From Aliidiomarina haloalkalitolerans (GTDB lineage Bacteria; Pseudomonadota; Gammaproteobacteria; Enterobacterales; Alteromonadaceae): a stretch of 64,000 nt of DNA. Shown here piece after piece: positions 16,958-28,527 of this stretch (position 1 is the first letter of the stretch; every line of letters starts with the position of its first letter). The notes under the pieces are model-generated. The model searched no databases. It was given only the letters and a program-made list of their open reading frames with translations, and had not been told where the DNA came from. Both the position numbers and the translations under genes were made by a program. Location: NCBI RefSeq assembly GCF_003987315.1, contig NZ_PIPI01000003.1:186001-250000 (forward strand), in the 5' to 3' direction.

Positions 16958-17821
16958 GTGGCGAAAGGAACTAGCGTTAAACTTGTAATCGGCTTTGTGG
17001 TCGGTGTATTTGTACTACTATTATCGGTCGGCAGTTTTTATACCGTCGACGAAGGTGAACGGGGTGCCGTCATTCGTTACGGTAGTTTAATCAAGATTTC
17101 CGACCCGGGACTTCATTTTAAAATTCCATTGGTTGACAGTATTCGCAAAATCTCTGTGCAGGAACAAGTTGAACTGTATCGCAACATGGAAGCTTACAGT
17201 AACGATCAACAGCCAGCGGTGATGAATTTATCGGTGCGTTATCAAATTGATAGCAGCCGAGTTGACGAAGTTTATCGGAACTTTGGTACGCGCCAAGCTT
17301 TGATTGATCGCCAGGTCACGCGTATTGTATTGGAAGAAGCAAAAACTGTACTAGGTCAATTTAATGCGGCCACGTCGATTCGTGAGCGTGGCCGTTTAAA
17401 CGCAGAAATGGCCGCTGCGGTTCAGCGTTCAGTCACCGGGCCAGTGATTATCCTTGGTGTGCAAGTTGAAGACGTGTCGTTCAGTGCCGCCTATGAGGAA
17501 AGCGTTGAGCAGCGTATGCTTGCCGAAGTTGCGGTTGAACGTGAGCGCCAGAACCTTGAGCGTGAGCGCGTCGAAGCGGATATCGTGCGGACTCGTGCCG
17601 CAGCCGAAGCAGACCGGGTGCGTGCGCAAGCGCAAGCAGAAGCGGACAGTATTCGTTTACGCGGTAACGCGGAAGCGGAAGCAATTCGCGAGCGTGCAGC
17701 GGCACTCGCTGACAATCCGCTGTTGGTTGAGTTGGTGAAAGCGGAAGCATGGGACGGTAAATTGCCGACCACTATGCTGCCGAATAGCACAGTACCGTTT
17801 ATCGAAGCCAATAAGCAGTAA
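16958..17821 (+). CDS. SPFH/band 7 (prohibitin-like) membrane protein
   Basis: The 287-residue product has an N-terminal transmembrane helix (about residues 8-28), then the SPFH domain recognisable from TVDEGERGAVIRYG and DPGLHFKIPLVDSIRKI, then a long charged coiled coil (about 190-250, rich in alternating Glu/Arg/Ala). It resembles prohibitin-type proteins that assemble into large membrane rings and influence membrane proteases, but it is not HflK or HflC, which occur as a pair elsewhere. The start is GTG with GAAAGG-like spacing unclear; it follows the 37-residue membrane peptide by 3 nt. Confidence 0.85.
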   Translation: MAKGTSVKLVIGFVVGVFVLLLSVGSFYTVDEGERGAVIRYGSLIKISDPGLHFKIPLVDSIRKISVQEQVELYRNMEAYSNDQQPAVMNLSVRYQIDSSRVDEVYRNFGTRQALIDRQVTRIVLEEAKTVLGQFNAATSIRERGRLNAEMAAAVQRSVTGPVIILGVQVEDVSFSAAYEESVEQRMLAEVAVERERQNLERERVEADIVRTRAAAEADRVRAQAQAEADSIRLRGNAEAEAIRERAAALADNPLLVELVKAEAWDGKLPTTMLPNSTVPFIEANKQ

Positions 17822-17980
17822 GACCAGAAAGCGGACCGGCCGCACACTTATCTAAGATGATCGGTGGCGGTTCGGGCTCTGGGGACGGGTGGCAGCAACA
17901 TGCTGCCCGCTACCGCTCTGCCCATGATTGGCATGGGTGCCGATTTTCTTGCTTGCGCGCTATTTTCGGAGGAACAACGT
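17822..17980 (+). promoter_or_regulatory. Structured leader before ppc
   Basis: The 159-bp gap holds two strong hairpins: a 7-bp stem at 17891-17897/17901-17907 (loop ACA) and a 6-bp stem at 17921-17926/17932-17937. Neither is followed by a T run. The ppc reading frame is open through this leader from a GTG at 17864, but homology and a GGAGG site mark the later ATG as the start. Confidence 0.4.
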
Positions 17981-20782
17981 ATGCCATCTACAGCACCTAA
18001 TCCTCAATCAGAGAGTAGCCTGCAGCTTGTTCAAGAAAAGCTCGGAAAACCCTACTTCGATTTCGAGTTCTTACTCGAATGTTTACAGGAAGTGCTTATC
18101 GAAAATGGTGAGGAGGCGCTGTTACCCGACTTACCTTGGCGCAATTCCCCAGAACAACAGTGCGAGCCGTTCTCCCCGAAACACATTCAAATGTATTCAA
18201 TTATTTTCCAAATGTTGAATATGGCTGAGATTAACGGTGCGGTACAGAATCGGCGGAAAGTCGAAGATAAAAAGTCATTAGCGGCAGTGAATGGCTTATG
18301 GGGCGAGCGCTTACAAACCTTGCTTCATGCAGGTTTGAGTGCCGCAGATATCGCCCAACAACTGCCGCAAGTACGTGTGGAGCCGGTACTTACCGCGCAC
18401 CCCACCGAAGCAAAACGCGCAACTGTTCTTGAGCATCACCGTGAGTTGTATCTCTTACTGGTAAAACGCGAGAACCAAATGTGGACGACTCGCGAGCAAG
18501 CAGAAATACGCAATGAGATTAAGCTTGTACTTGAGCGGCTATGGCGCACAGGGGAGATTTTTCTAGAAAAGCCTGATGTTGAATCTGAGCTACGCAACGT
18601 CATGCATTATCTTACAAATGTATTTCCTGACGTGATCGAGCTCGTAGACAAGCGCTTATTGCAAGCGTGGGAATATTTGAACTTAGATCCCGCCTTACTG
18701 CGCCAAGCAAGTCAATTCCCCAAGCTATCATTTGGTAATTGGGTGGGCGGGGATCGTGACGGCCACCCATTTATTACGGATGAAGTCACCGCACAAACCC
18801 TTAAATCACTGCGCTTGAACGCCTTTGTCATTGTGCGTCGAGCGCTCGTGAAGTTGGTCACACACCTCAGTTTTTCTTGTCACTACAGCGAAACCACCCC
18901 GGAGCTACAACAACGCATTGATGAAATGCTAGGTGAATTGGGCGATGCGGGCAAACAAAGTTATCAACGCAATCGCGGTGAGGTGTTCCGCCAATTTGTG
19001 AACTTATGTATCACCAAGTTACCACTTGATGTGAAACGTGAGCACGCCACAGAATTGAATGAACGCCCCGGTAGTTACCGCTTCGCAAAAGACCTGATTG
19101 CCGATCTCGAACTGCTCCAGCAAGCCTTGTTCGCTTATGGCGCGAAGGCAGTAGCACAACATGATATAAACCGGGCTATCCGCATCGTCGAAACGTTTGG
19201 CTTTCACCTTGCTAAATTAGATATCCGTCAAAACAGTAGTTTTCATGACAAAGCCTTAGCGCAACTACTTGATAGCTCTTCAGAAAGCGGTGAGAAGTTT
19301 TTACGGTGGAGCAAACAGGAGCGGTTATCGTTCATCAACCAAGAGCTCGGTAAGAATCGTCCGTTTACTTATCATAAAACGCCACTGCCCAACGAAGCGA
19401 ATGCTGCGGTAAAAGCGCTGCGTGTGGTGGCAGAGTATGTCGAACACTATGGAACCGACGGAATCGGCTCGTTGATTGTCAGCATGACTCGAGACGTATC
19501 TGACCTGCTGGTGGTTTATTTGCTTGCCCGCGAAGCTGGCTTGACCGAAAACACGGCAGATGGCTTGCGTTGCAAAATTCCAGTTGTTCCGCTATTTGAA
19601 ACCATTGAAGATCTGCAAAATAGCGCGCAAATAATGGCGGAGTTTTTCTCTCACCCAGTGACCCAGCGTAGTTTGGCCTACCATCAAGAGCTCAATAACA
19701 ATGAGGCGCCGGTGCAGCAAATTATGGTGGGCTACAGCGACAGCAATAAAGATGGCGGAATCATCGCCAGCCAGTGGGGGCTGTACACAGCACAAGAAAA
19801 GCTGACCGAGCTCGGTAACGCTCGCGGCATTAAAATTCGCTTTTTCCATGGTAAAGGTGGGTCAATTAGCCGTGGCGCGGGGCCAACTAATTGGTTTATT
19901 CAAGCGCTGCCGCCCAACTCAGTAGGTGGCGATCTACGCCTAACCGAGCAAGGGGAAACCATTTCACAGAAATATGCGAACACGCTCAACGCCAGTTCGA
20001 ATATAGAAATGCTGATGGCCAGTGCGACTGCTGCGACGATTCTCGATCAACGCAACGCGCAGCAGAAGCCAAATGCTCATCAAAAAACCTGGGATTATTT
20101 GGCGCAAAAAAGCAAAGACTTTTATCAACAGCTGATCCAAAACCCTTATTTTCTAGGCTATTTCGGTGCCGCAACACCCATTGACGCGATTGAAAGTAGC
20201 CGCATTGGCTCGCGCCCTGCGCGGCGAACGGGAACCCGCACGTTACAAGACCTGCGCGCTATTCCTTGGGTCTTCAGTTGGGCGCAATCGCGTTACAATA
20301 TTACCAGTTGGTATGGCGTCGGTTATACGTTTACCCAATTAAAACAGGAGCAACCGGAAGCATTTGCAGCCTTGAAAGCATCGATTGCGACCGACCCACT
20401 GTTGAAATATGTGCTCACCAATGTGGACACATCGCTTGCGGCCTCCAACATCGCTGTTATGGAAGCGTATGCTAACTTAGTTGCCGATAAGGAAACGCGT
20501 AACGCCATTTATCCATTACTTTGTGAAGAGCTGCAGCGGACACGCAACATCATCGATGAGATTTTCGCAAAGCCGTTCCCTGAGCGCCGTCCTAACCATT
20601 ACTATTCAAACCTATTGCGCGAGGAAGCCCTGCAACCCTTGCACCGTACGCAATTGAATTTACTTGCACAGTGGCGTCAGCAAAAAGATGCAGGCACGAG
20701 CGAAGCGCAACAGGAACAAACGCTATTAACCTTACTGATGAGCATTAACGGCATCGCAAGTGCTTTGAGAAACACCGGCTAA
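17981..20782 (+). CDS. ppc: Phosphoenolpyruvate carboxylase
   Basis: This 933-residue enzyme forms oxaloacetate from PEP and bicarbonate, replenishing the citric acid cycle. The ATG at 17981 follows a GGAGG ribosome site at 17969. Conserved blocks occur in order: VLTAHPTEAKR (catalytic His), NWVGGDRDGHPF, GYSDSNKDGG, the glycine loop FFHGKGGSISRGAGP, GSRPARR, and the invariant C-terminal end SINGIASALRNTG. The protein is complete and slightly longer than enteric PEPC (883 aa). It is flanked by a structured leader and a terminator, so it is probably monocistronic. Confidence 0.96.
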   Translation: MPSTAPNPQSESSLQLVQEKLGKPYFDFEFLLECLQEVLIENGEEALLPDLPWRNSPEQQCEPFSPKHIQMYSIIFQMLNMAEINGAVQNRRKVEDKKSLAAVNGLWGERLQTLLHAGLSAADIAQQLPQVRVEPVLTAHPTEAKRATVLEHHRELYLLLVKRENQMWTTREQAEIRNEIKLVLERLWRTGEIFLEKPDVESELRNVMHYLTNVFPDVIELVDKRLLQAWEYLNLDPALLRQASQFPKLSFGNWVGGDRDGHPFITDEVTAQTLKSLRLNAFVIVRRALVKLVTHLSFSCHYSETTPELQQRIDEMLGELGDAGKQSYQRNRGEVFRQFVNLCITKLPLDVKREHATELNERPGSYRFAKDLIADLELLQQALFAYGAKAVAQHDINRAIRIVETFGFHLAKLDIRQNSSFHDKALAQLLDSSSESGEKFLRWSKQERLSFINQELGKNRPFTYHKTPLPNEANAAVKALRVVAEYVEHYGTDGIGSLIVSMTRDVSDLLVVYLLAREAGLTENTADGLRCKIPVVPLFETIEDLQNSAQIMAEFFSHPVTQRSLAYHQELNNNEAPVQQIMVGYSDSNKDGGIIASQWGLYTAQEKLTELGNARGIKIRFFHGKGGSISRGAGPTNWFIQALPPNSVGGDLRLTEQGETISQKYANTLNASSNIEMLMASATAATILDQRNAQQKPNAHQKTWDYLAQKSKDFYQQLIQNPYFLGYFGAATPIDAIESSRIGSRPARRTGTRTLQDLRAIPWVFSWAQSRYNITSWYGVGYTFTQLKQEQPEAFAALKASIATDPLLKYVLTNVDTSLAASNIAVMEAYANLVADKETRNAIYPLLCEELQRTRNIIDEIFAKPFPERRPNHYYSNLLREEALQPLHRTQLNLLAQWRQQKDAGTSEAQQEQTLLTLLMSINGIASALRNTG

Positions 20783-20800
20783 TGGGCTTTTCAGACATCA

Positions 20801-20827
20801 AGGCGCTAAACTGATTAGCGCCTTTTT
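20801..20827 (+). terminator. Intrinsic terminator after ppc
   Basis: An 8-bp stem (20801-20808 with 20816-20823) with a 7-nt loop runs into T5. Confidence 0.85.
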
Positions 20828-20911
20828 CTTTTCATTTCGCCACTAAACTAGGTATGATTCGCTGCCATGAACGGCGGGGTTTGAAATTTCAGGCAAGGGT
20901 AAGTTTGAATC

Positions 20912-21568
20912 ATGCGTGAGCTCTTAATGCTAGACAACTACGACTCCTTTACTCACAACTTAGTGCGTTATTTTCGCGAGTTGGGTCAAGACGTTCGTGT
21001 TGAGCGCAACGACGCACTCACAGTTGCTGAAATTCGTGCGTTAAACCCTGCTGGTTTGGTGATTTCACCGGGGCCGTGTACGCCCAATGAGGCCGGCGTT
21101 TGCTTGCAAGCCATTCAAGAACTGGCTGGTGAAATACCGATTCTGGGTGTCTGTCTGGGTCACCAAGCAATTGGCCAAGCATTCGGGGCCCAAGTTGTGC
21201 GCGCCCAAGAAGTCATGCACGGCAAGTTGTCACGGGTGCGGCACATTGACAGTGTTTTAATGCAAGATATTCCCGAATTCTTCACGGTTGTTCGCTACCA
21301 TTCCCTCGTGCTGGCGCCCGAGTCACTGCCAGACTGCCTACGTGCAACAGCGTGGGTAGCCGATGACGGGATGACAGCGGAAATTATGGCATTAGAACAC
21401 AAAAACTTGCCAATTTTTGGGGTGCAATTTCATCCAGAATCGGTCCTCAGTGAAGAGGGCCACAAAGTCCTTTGGAACTTCCTCAGAGTACTGCCAAACT
21501 TCAATGAAAATCAAAGCTTTACTGATTTTGCAGCAACCTTAGAACAACACCCTCAAACTGTCCGCTAG
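20912..21568 (+). CDS. pabA: Aminodeoxychorismate/anthranilate synthase glutamine amidotransferase subunit
   Basis: This class I glutamine amidotransferase (218 residues) has an oxyanion region [11 protein letters not shown], a catalytic Cys in [14 protein letters not shown], and the His-Glu pair in [15 protein letters not shown]. It would supply ammonia from glutamine to PabB (folate) or TrpE (tryptophan). The position just before the argD/astC-type gene matches the pabA-argD order of enterics and pseudomonads, which favours pabA. It has about 25 more C-terminal residues than E. coli PabA. Confidence 0.88.
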   Translation: MRELLMLDNYDSFTHNLVRYFRELGQDVRVERNDALTVAEIRALNPAGLVISPGPCTPNEAGVCLQAIQELAGEIPILGVCLGHQAIGQAFGAQVVRAQEVMHGKLSRVRHIDSVLMQDIPEFFTVVRYHSLVLAPESLPDCLRATAWVADDGMTAEIMALEHKNLPIFGVQFHPESVLSEEGHKVLWNFLRVLPNFNENQSFTDFAATLEQHPQTVR

Positions 21569-21692
21569 CAGACCCAGTCTGCATACTTATGCGGGCAGTT
21601 CGCAATTCTAAATTGAGTCGCTCGATTCTTCCGGAAACTCCCTCGCCCGAGCACAGACATTTGCTTTTGAACATGCCATAATGTGCGGATAA

Positions 21693-22964
<1,272 letters not shown>

Positions 22965-22978
22965 CGAAAGGATTGTGT

Positions 22979-23992
22979 ATGTTAGTGATTCGACCTATCG
23001 AAGCACGAGACTACGAAGCGCTTTATCAATGCGCAGTTGAGTCCGGGCACGGCTTTACGTCGCTGCCCGTCGACGAAGACTTGCTTCACCGTCGTATCGA
23101 GCGAGCTGAAGAAGCATTCAGTAAAACCGTGTTGCAGCAGCCTGGCGAAGAAGGCTATTTGTTCGTCATGGAAGACACGGCCGCAGGTGAGATAGTGGGT
23201 GTCAGTGGGATTGAAGGCGCTGTCGGTTTGTCGAATGCGTTTTATCATTATCATTTGGGGAAAGTGGTTCACCACTCAGCCCGACATAATGTCTACAATG
23301 CCTTACAAACACTAACTTTATGCAATGACTATACCGGTGTCAGTGAACTTTGTACCTTGTTCCTGCGTGAGCCTTATCGCAAAGGTCGCAATGGCCGAGT
23401 CTTGTCGAAGTATCGCTTGCTTTTCATGGCGCAATTTCGTGAGCGCTTTGCTAAACAAGTGATCGCTGAAATGCGCGGTATTTCTGATGAAGACGGTCGT
23501 TCTCCGTTTTGGGCGTGGTTGGAAAAACACTTCTTTACCATGGACTTCCCGAGCGCTGATTATTTGACCGGTATTGGTGAGAAAACCTTCATTGCCGAGT
23601 TAATGCCACGCTTTCCAATCTATGTGAATATGCTCGACAAAGCAGCACAAGACGTGGTTGGTAAAGTACACCAAAATACCTTACCAGCGCTGAAGTTGCT
23701 GCAGTCGGAAGGTTTTCGTTTCCGCGGTTATGTCGATATTTTTGACGCGGGTCCAACGGTCGAGGCCGAGGTGAGCCAATTGCGCACAATTCGCAACAGC
23801 CGTATTGTGACGGTTCGCATTGGCCAACCGGAAGTCAGTGAAAACGTGCTGATTTGTAATACCAAATTAAAAGATTTCCGTGCCTGTCAGGCTGACGTCA
23901 ATCTTTGTGGCGATGATGTTGTGCTGACCCAACAACAAGCGGATGCACTGCTTGTGACGGCTGGCGATCCTGTGCGTATTGCCCCTCTTTAA
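22979..23992 (+). CDS. astA: Arginine N-succinyltransferase
   Basis: The first enzyme of the AST pathway, transferring succinyl from succinyl-CoA to arginine. The 337-residue length matches AstA, and the ATG at 22979 with AAAGGA 7 nt upstream was preferred over a TTG two codons earlier. Conserved blocks include the N-terminal VIRPIEARDYEAL, GVSGIEGAVGL, LCTLFLREPYRKGRNGRVLSK and the C-terminal DIFDAGPTVE. It sits 14 nt after astC and 13 nt before astD, so the three are one operon. Confidence 0.95.
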   Translation: MLVIRPIEARDYEALYQCAVESGHGFTSLPVDEDLLHRRIERAEEAFSKTVLQQPGEEGYLFVMEDTAAGEIVGVSGIEGAVGLSNAFYHYHLGKVVHHSARHNVYNALQTLTLCNDYTGVSELCTLFLREPYRKGRNGRVLSKYRLLFMAQFRERFAKQVIAEMRGISDEDGRSPFWAWLEKHFFTMDFPSADYLTGIGEKTFIAELMPRFPIYVNMLDKAAQDVVGKVHQNTLPALKLLQSEGFRFRGYVDIFDAGPTVEAEVSQLRTIRNSRIVTVRIGQPEVSENVLICNTKLKDFRACQADVNLCGDDVVLTQQQADALLVTAGDPVRIAPL

Positions 23993-24002
23993 GGAGTACT
24001 GA

Positions 24003-25478
<1,476 letters not shown>

Positions 25479-25489
25479 GGAATCGCATC

Positions 25490-25906
25490 ATGAGTAACTC
25501 GATGTCAGCGAAAGTACAATGGCTCGACGGCATGAAGTTTGTTGCCACCTCGGGTACCGGTCACAGTGTGGTCATGGACGGTAATCGTGAAGGTCATGCG
25601 CCAACGCCAATGGAAATGGTTTTAATGGCGGCAGGTAGCTGCTCGTCGGTTGATGTTGTCAGCATTCTTGAAAAAACTCGCCAGCAGTTTGTTCGTTGCG
25701 AAGTTGAGCTTGAAGGCAAGCGCGCGGATTCGGTGCCGGCGGTATTCACCGACATCCACATGCACTTTAAAGTGTATGGTAAAGGTGTGGCCGAACAGCA
25801 CGTTGAGCGAGCCGTGAAGCTCAGTGCCGATAAGTACTGCTCGGTCTCAATTATGTTAGGGGCTAGTGTCAATGTAACGCATAGCTTCGAGGTCATTGAA
25901 GCTTAA
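25490..25906 (+). CDS. OsmC family protein, YhfA-like
   Basis: A 138-residue OsmC-fold protein with the two conserved cysteines of the family (in AAGSCSSVDVV and DKYCSVSIML), which in OsmC/Ohr reduce organic hydroperoxides. The sequence is nearer the YhfA branch, whose substrate is unknown. In E. coli yhfA stands between prkB and crp, not far from argD and pabA, and here it is likewise between the argD/astC region and prkB, supporting orthology. It is 11 nt after astD and probably in the same transcript. Confidence 0.85.
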   Translation: MSNSMSAKVQWLDGMKFVATSGTGHSVVMDGNREGHAPTPMEMVLMAAGSCSSVDVVSILEKTRQQFVRCEVELEGKRADSVPAVFTDIHMHFKVYGKGVAEQHVERAVKLSADKYCSVSIMLGASVNVTHSFEVIEA

Positions 25907-25948
25907 GCATCGGCATCGACTTTTTCTCGGAATTGCTGCTAAAAAACG

Positions 25949-25978
25949 AAAAGCTGTCATTGAAAAATAACAGCTTTT
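25949..25978. terminator. Bidirectional intrinsic terminator
   Basis: A stem of about 9 bp (25949-25957 with 25970-25978) with A-rich left flank and T-rich right flank lies between the convergent OsmC-type and prkB genes. Confidence 0.75.
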
Positions 25979-26018
25979 TTGTGTCTTATTCAGCTTGGTC
26001 ATGACCCTGTGTTATGAA

Positions 26019-26897
26019 TTAGTCGTTCAGCGCCATCCGGCGTTTTTCCTGCAAACGTTGAATGAGCGGGGTGAGAATCAATTCCATGGCAAAACCCATT
26101 TTGCCACCGGGAACGACTAAGGTATTCATACGTGACATAAACGAGCCGTCGATCATTTGCAGATAGTACGGAAAATCGACATCGGTGATGCCACGAAAAC
26201 GAATAACCACAAAACTCTCGTCCATAGTTGGAATGTCTTTCGCACTGAACGGATTGGAAGTGTCGACGGTCGGAACACGTTGAAAGTTAATATGCGTGCG
26301 GGAAAATTGCGGCACAATGTGATGAATGTAATCGTCCATACTGCGCACGATACTTTGTGCCACAGACTCGCGTGAATGGCCGCGTTCTGACGTGTCGCGA
26401 ATGAGCTTTTGAATCCACTCTAAGTTAACAATCGGCACCATGCCGATTTTTAAGTCGACGTACTTTTCGACATGGTGTTGCTCGGTTGCGACTGCGCCAT
26501 GCAGACCTTCGTAGAACAGCATGTCTGTATGCTCAGGAAGTGGCTCCCATGGCGTAAAGGTACCCGGCATTTGATTATAGGGCACCGCTTCATCGAAGCT
26601 ATGCAGATAGTGCCGGTGTTGGCCTTGGCCTGACTCTGAGTAACTGGCAAAGAGTTTTTCCAGCGCATCGAAGTCGTTCGCTTCGGGACCAAAATAACTG
26701 ATATGTTTGCCTTTTTCCTGTGCCTTACGGATTGCAACATCCATTTCGGGACGGGTATAACGATGAAAACTGTCGCCTTCGACAAATGCAGCATTAATTT
26801 TCAAGCTGCGAAAAATGTGGCGAACAGCTTGGCTCGTTGTGGTGGTGCCTGACCCTGAAGAGCCGGTGACGGCGATAATAGGATGGCGCGCTGACAT
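26019..26897 (-). CDS. prkB: Phosphoribulokinase-type kinase (PrkB)
   Basis: The 292-residue protein belongs to the short class of phosphoribulokinases. Its P-loop is GSSGSGTTTT near the N terminus, followed by an EGDSFHRY acidic box and a conserved EGLHGAV segment. Homologues occur in many gammaproteobacteria that have no RuBisCO, and the physiological substrate in those organisms is uncertain. It is preceded on the same strand by slyX, with 94 bp between them that contains a 14-bp tandem repeat. Confidence 0.9.
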   Translation of the reverse strand: MSARHPIIAVTGSSGSGTTTTSQAVRHIFRSLKINAAFVEGDSFHRYTRPEMDVAIRKAQEKGKHISYFGPEANDFDALEKLFASYSESGQGQHRHYLHSFDEAVPYNQMPGTFTPWEPLPEHTDMLFYEGLHGAVATEQHHVEKYVDLKIGMVPIVNLEWIQKLIRDTSERGHSRESVAQSIVRSMDDYIHHIVPQFSRTHINFQRVPTVDTSNPFSAKDIPTMDESFVVIRFRGITDVDFPYYLQMIDGSFMSRMNTLVVPGGKMGFAMELILTPLIQRLQEKRRMALND

Positions 26898-26926
26898 GTT
26901 ATCTCCTTATTCCCTCGACGGATTTC

Positions 26927-26982
26927 TCACGGCTGACTACTCACGGCTGACTACTCACGGCTGACTACTCACGGCTGACTAC
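26927..26982. repeat. Four perfect copies of a 14-bp tandem repeat
   Basis: The unit TCACGGCTGACTAC is repeated head to tail at 26927, 26941, 26955 and 26969 without a mismatch. It occupies most of the gap between slyX and prkB and would lie in the 5' leader of prkB on the minus strand. Exact identity suggests recent expansion by slippage. Confidence 0.95.
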
Positions 26983-26991
26983 CCTCTGTGA

Positions 26992-27240
26992 CTAGTAATG
27001 CGGCGGACGCTCGTCGATTGGTTGTTCGTCATGGTTATCCCGCATCTGTTGTAAACGTTCGGCAAGCAGCACTAAATGCTTGTGTAAAGTTTGCAGCTCT
27101 TGGTTTTGCGCAGTAACCAAGCGATTCAATGTTTCAATGGTTTCTTCTTGAAACGCTAACTGCGACTCAAGGTCGTCACTTCGGCGCTCGAGTGCTTCAA
27201 CTCGTTTTTGGGTGTCATTGTTTACATCGGAGAATGACAT
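26992..27240 (-). CDS. slyX: SlyX homologue
   Basis: At 82 residues this is a short, highly charged coiled-coil protein. Its heptad pattern (ALERRSDDLESQLAFQEETIETLN in part) and the terminal PPHY are the family signature of SlyX. Its function is unknown; it commonly lies next to slyD or fkpA, and here the FkpA-type gene is divergent from it. Confidence 0.92.
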   Translation of the reverse strand: MSFSDVNNDTQKRVEALERRSDDLESQLAFQEETIETLNRLVTAQNQELQTLHKHLVLLAERLQQMRDNHDEQPIDERPPHY

Positions 27241-27354
27241 TCTGTGCTTGCCTCATGGTAATTGGTATGCATTTGCGTATATGATAGTGCACTTATTTAT
27301 AGCGTACAGTAACACGCCTTGAGCGTTGAAACTTACATCATAACGGAGAAATCC

Positions 27355-28362
27355 ATGAAGTTAATGTCTAAATTTCTTGCATTTACTTGTGCAGCCCTAT
27401 TTTTGAGTGCCTGTGGCGGCGCTCCAGAACAAAGCGATCTGTCTGATGAGCAGAGCTTACGTTCGTATGCAGTGGGTGCGGCGTCAATGCGCGAAGCGCG
27501 TCAGTTACTCGATAATGTCAAAGAAGAGTACCCGGATCTGCAGAATGCAGAAAAGCAGCACATTATTCGCGTTGGCTTTGTGGATTTATTGCACCTTGAG
27601 CCACAAGTCGACCAAGAGCGTTTCCAGCTCGACTTAATGGGTCGCGGCTTACTCGACAAGCCACTGATGACCGGCTTACCTGAGCGCGAAGAGTTTGTGG
27701 TTGATGAAGATGACGAGACCGCGCACATGTTATACACCCTCGGTGCATACATGGCAGTTCAGGTCTTAATGGTTAACGATTTCTTGGCTGAAATCGAGCA
27801 ACCGCTCGCAGGTAACGCAGTTGTTGAAGGCTTCATGGACACCTTTGCAAATGCAAGTCGCATGAGCGAAGAAGAAATTGATGAGCAATGGGAAATTATG
27901 CTGGAAACGCTAACCAGTACCCAAGAGCAAAACCGTGCTAACGCAGGTTCTGAAAACCTGGCGTTAGGTTTAGCCTACCAAGAAGAAAATGCTCAACGTG
28001 AAGGCGTCGTGGTGACTGCTTCTGGTCTGCAGTACGAAGTATTACGAGAAGGCAACCCAGACGGCGCATCACCTTCAGCAACCGACGTTGTTGAAGTGCA
28101 TTATGAAGGTTCATTGGTGACCGGTGAAGTATTTGACAGCTCGTATCAACGGGGCGAATCAATCAGCTTCCCGCTGAATCGTGTTATTTCAGGCTGGACT
28201 GAAGGCCTGCAATTAATGACCGTCGGTGCGAAGTATCGTTTTGTGATTCCAGCCGAGTTAGCTTACGGTGCAACTGAACGCGCAAATGGTGTGATTCAGC
28301 CGAATTCTACGCTCGTGTTTGAGGTTGAATTAATTGATGTTGTAAGTGCTAACAATCAATAA
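27355..28362 (+). CDS. FKBP-type peptidyl-prolyl isomerase, lipoprotein (FkpA-like)
   Basis: The 335-residue protein starts at the ATG at 27355, which has GGAG upstream and begins a lipoprotein signal peptide ending LFLSAC. The middle region (about 25-215) is the helical dimerisation domain of FKBP-type isomerases, and the C-terminal domain is FKBP, with YEGSLVTGEVFDSS, FPLNRVISGWTEGLQLM and ELAYGATERAN. It should catalyse proline isomerisation and chaperone protein folding in the envelope. E. coli FkpA is a soluble periplasmic protein, whereas this one appears lipid anchored. The slyX neighbour matches fkpA synteny. Confidence 0.9.
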   Translation: MKLMSKFLAFTCAALFLSACGGAPEQSDLSDEQSLRSYAVGAASMREARQLLDNVKEEYPDLQNAEKQHIIRVGFVDLLHLEPQVDQERFQLDLMGRGLLDKPLMTGLPEREEFVVDEDDETAHMLYTLGAYMAVQVLMVNDFLAEIEQPLAGNAVVEGFMDTFANASRMSEEEIDEQWEIMLETLTSTQEQNRANAGSENLALGLAYQEENAQREGVVVTASGLQYEVLREGNPDGASPSATDVVEVHYEGSLVTGEVFDSSYQRGESISFPLNRVISGWTEGLQLMTVGAKYRFVIPAELAYGATERANGVIQPNSTLVFEVELIDVVSANNQ

Positions 28363-28380
28363 GTAGCCTGAAAACACAAG

Positions 28381-28417
28381 AAAGCCCCGATTTCATCTTC
28401 ATGAATTTGGGGCTTTT
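28381..28417 (+). terminator. Intrinsic terminator after the FKBP gene
   Basis: A 16-bp stem with two mismatches (28381-28396 with 28401-28416) leads into a T tract. Confidence 0.85.
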
Positions 28418-28527
28418 TGTTTGCCGTGGTTAATATTTGTGCACCCAATGACTGGTTTGACCTTTTTAAAAACAGAAACAATACTGGAGGTTACAAAAAA
28501 ATAACATAACCAACATGAGGGAAAACC

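Noticed and set aside
17491-17847. 118-codon minus-strand frame
   Set aside because: It is antisense to the SPFH coiled coil; its Ala/Ser/Arg-rich sequence is the expected reverse reading of the coiled coil.
26927-26982. Possible CRISPR array
   Set aside because: The units are contiguous, without spacers, and only 14 bp long; it is a tandem repeat.
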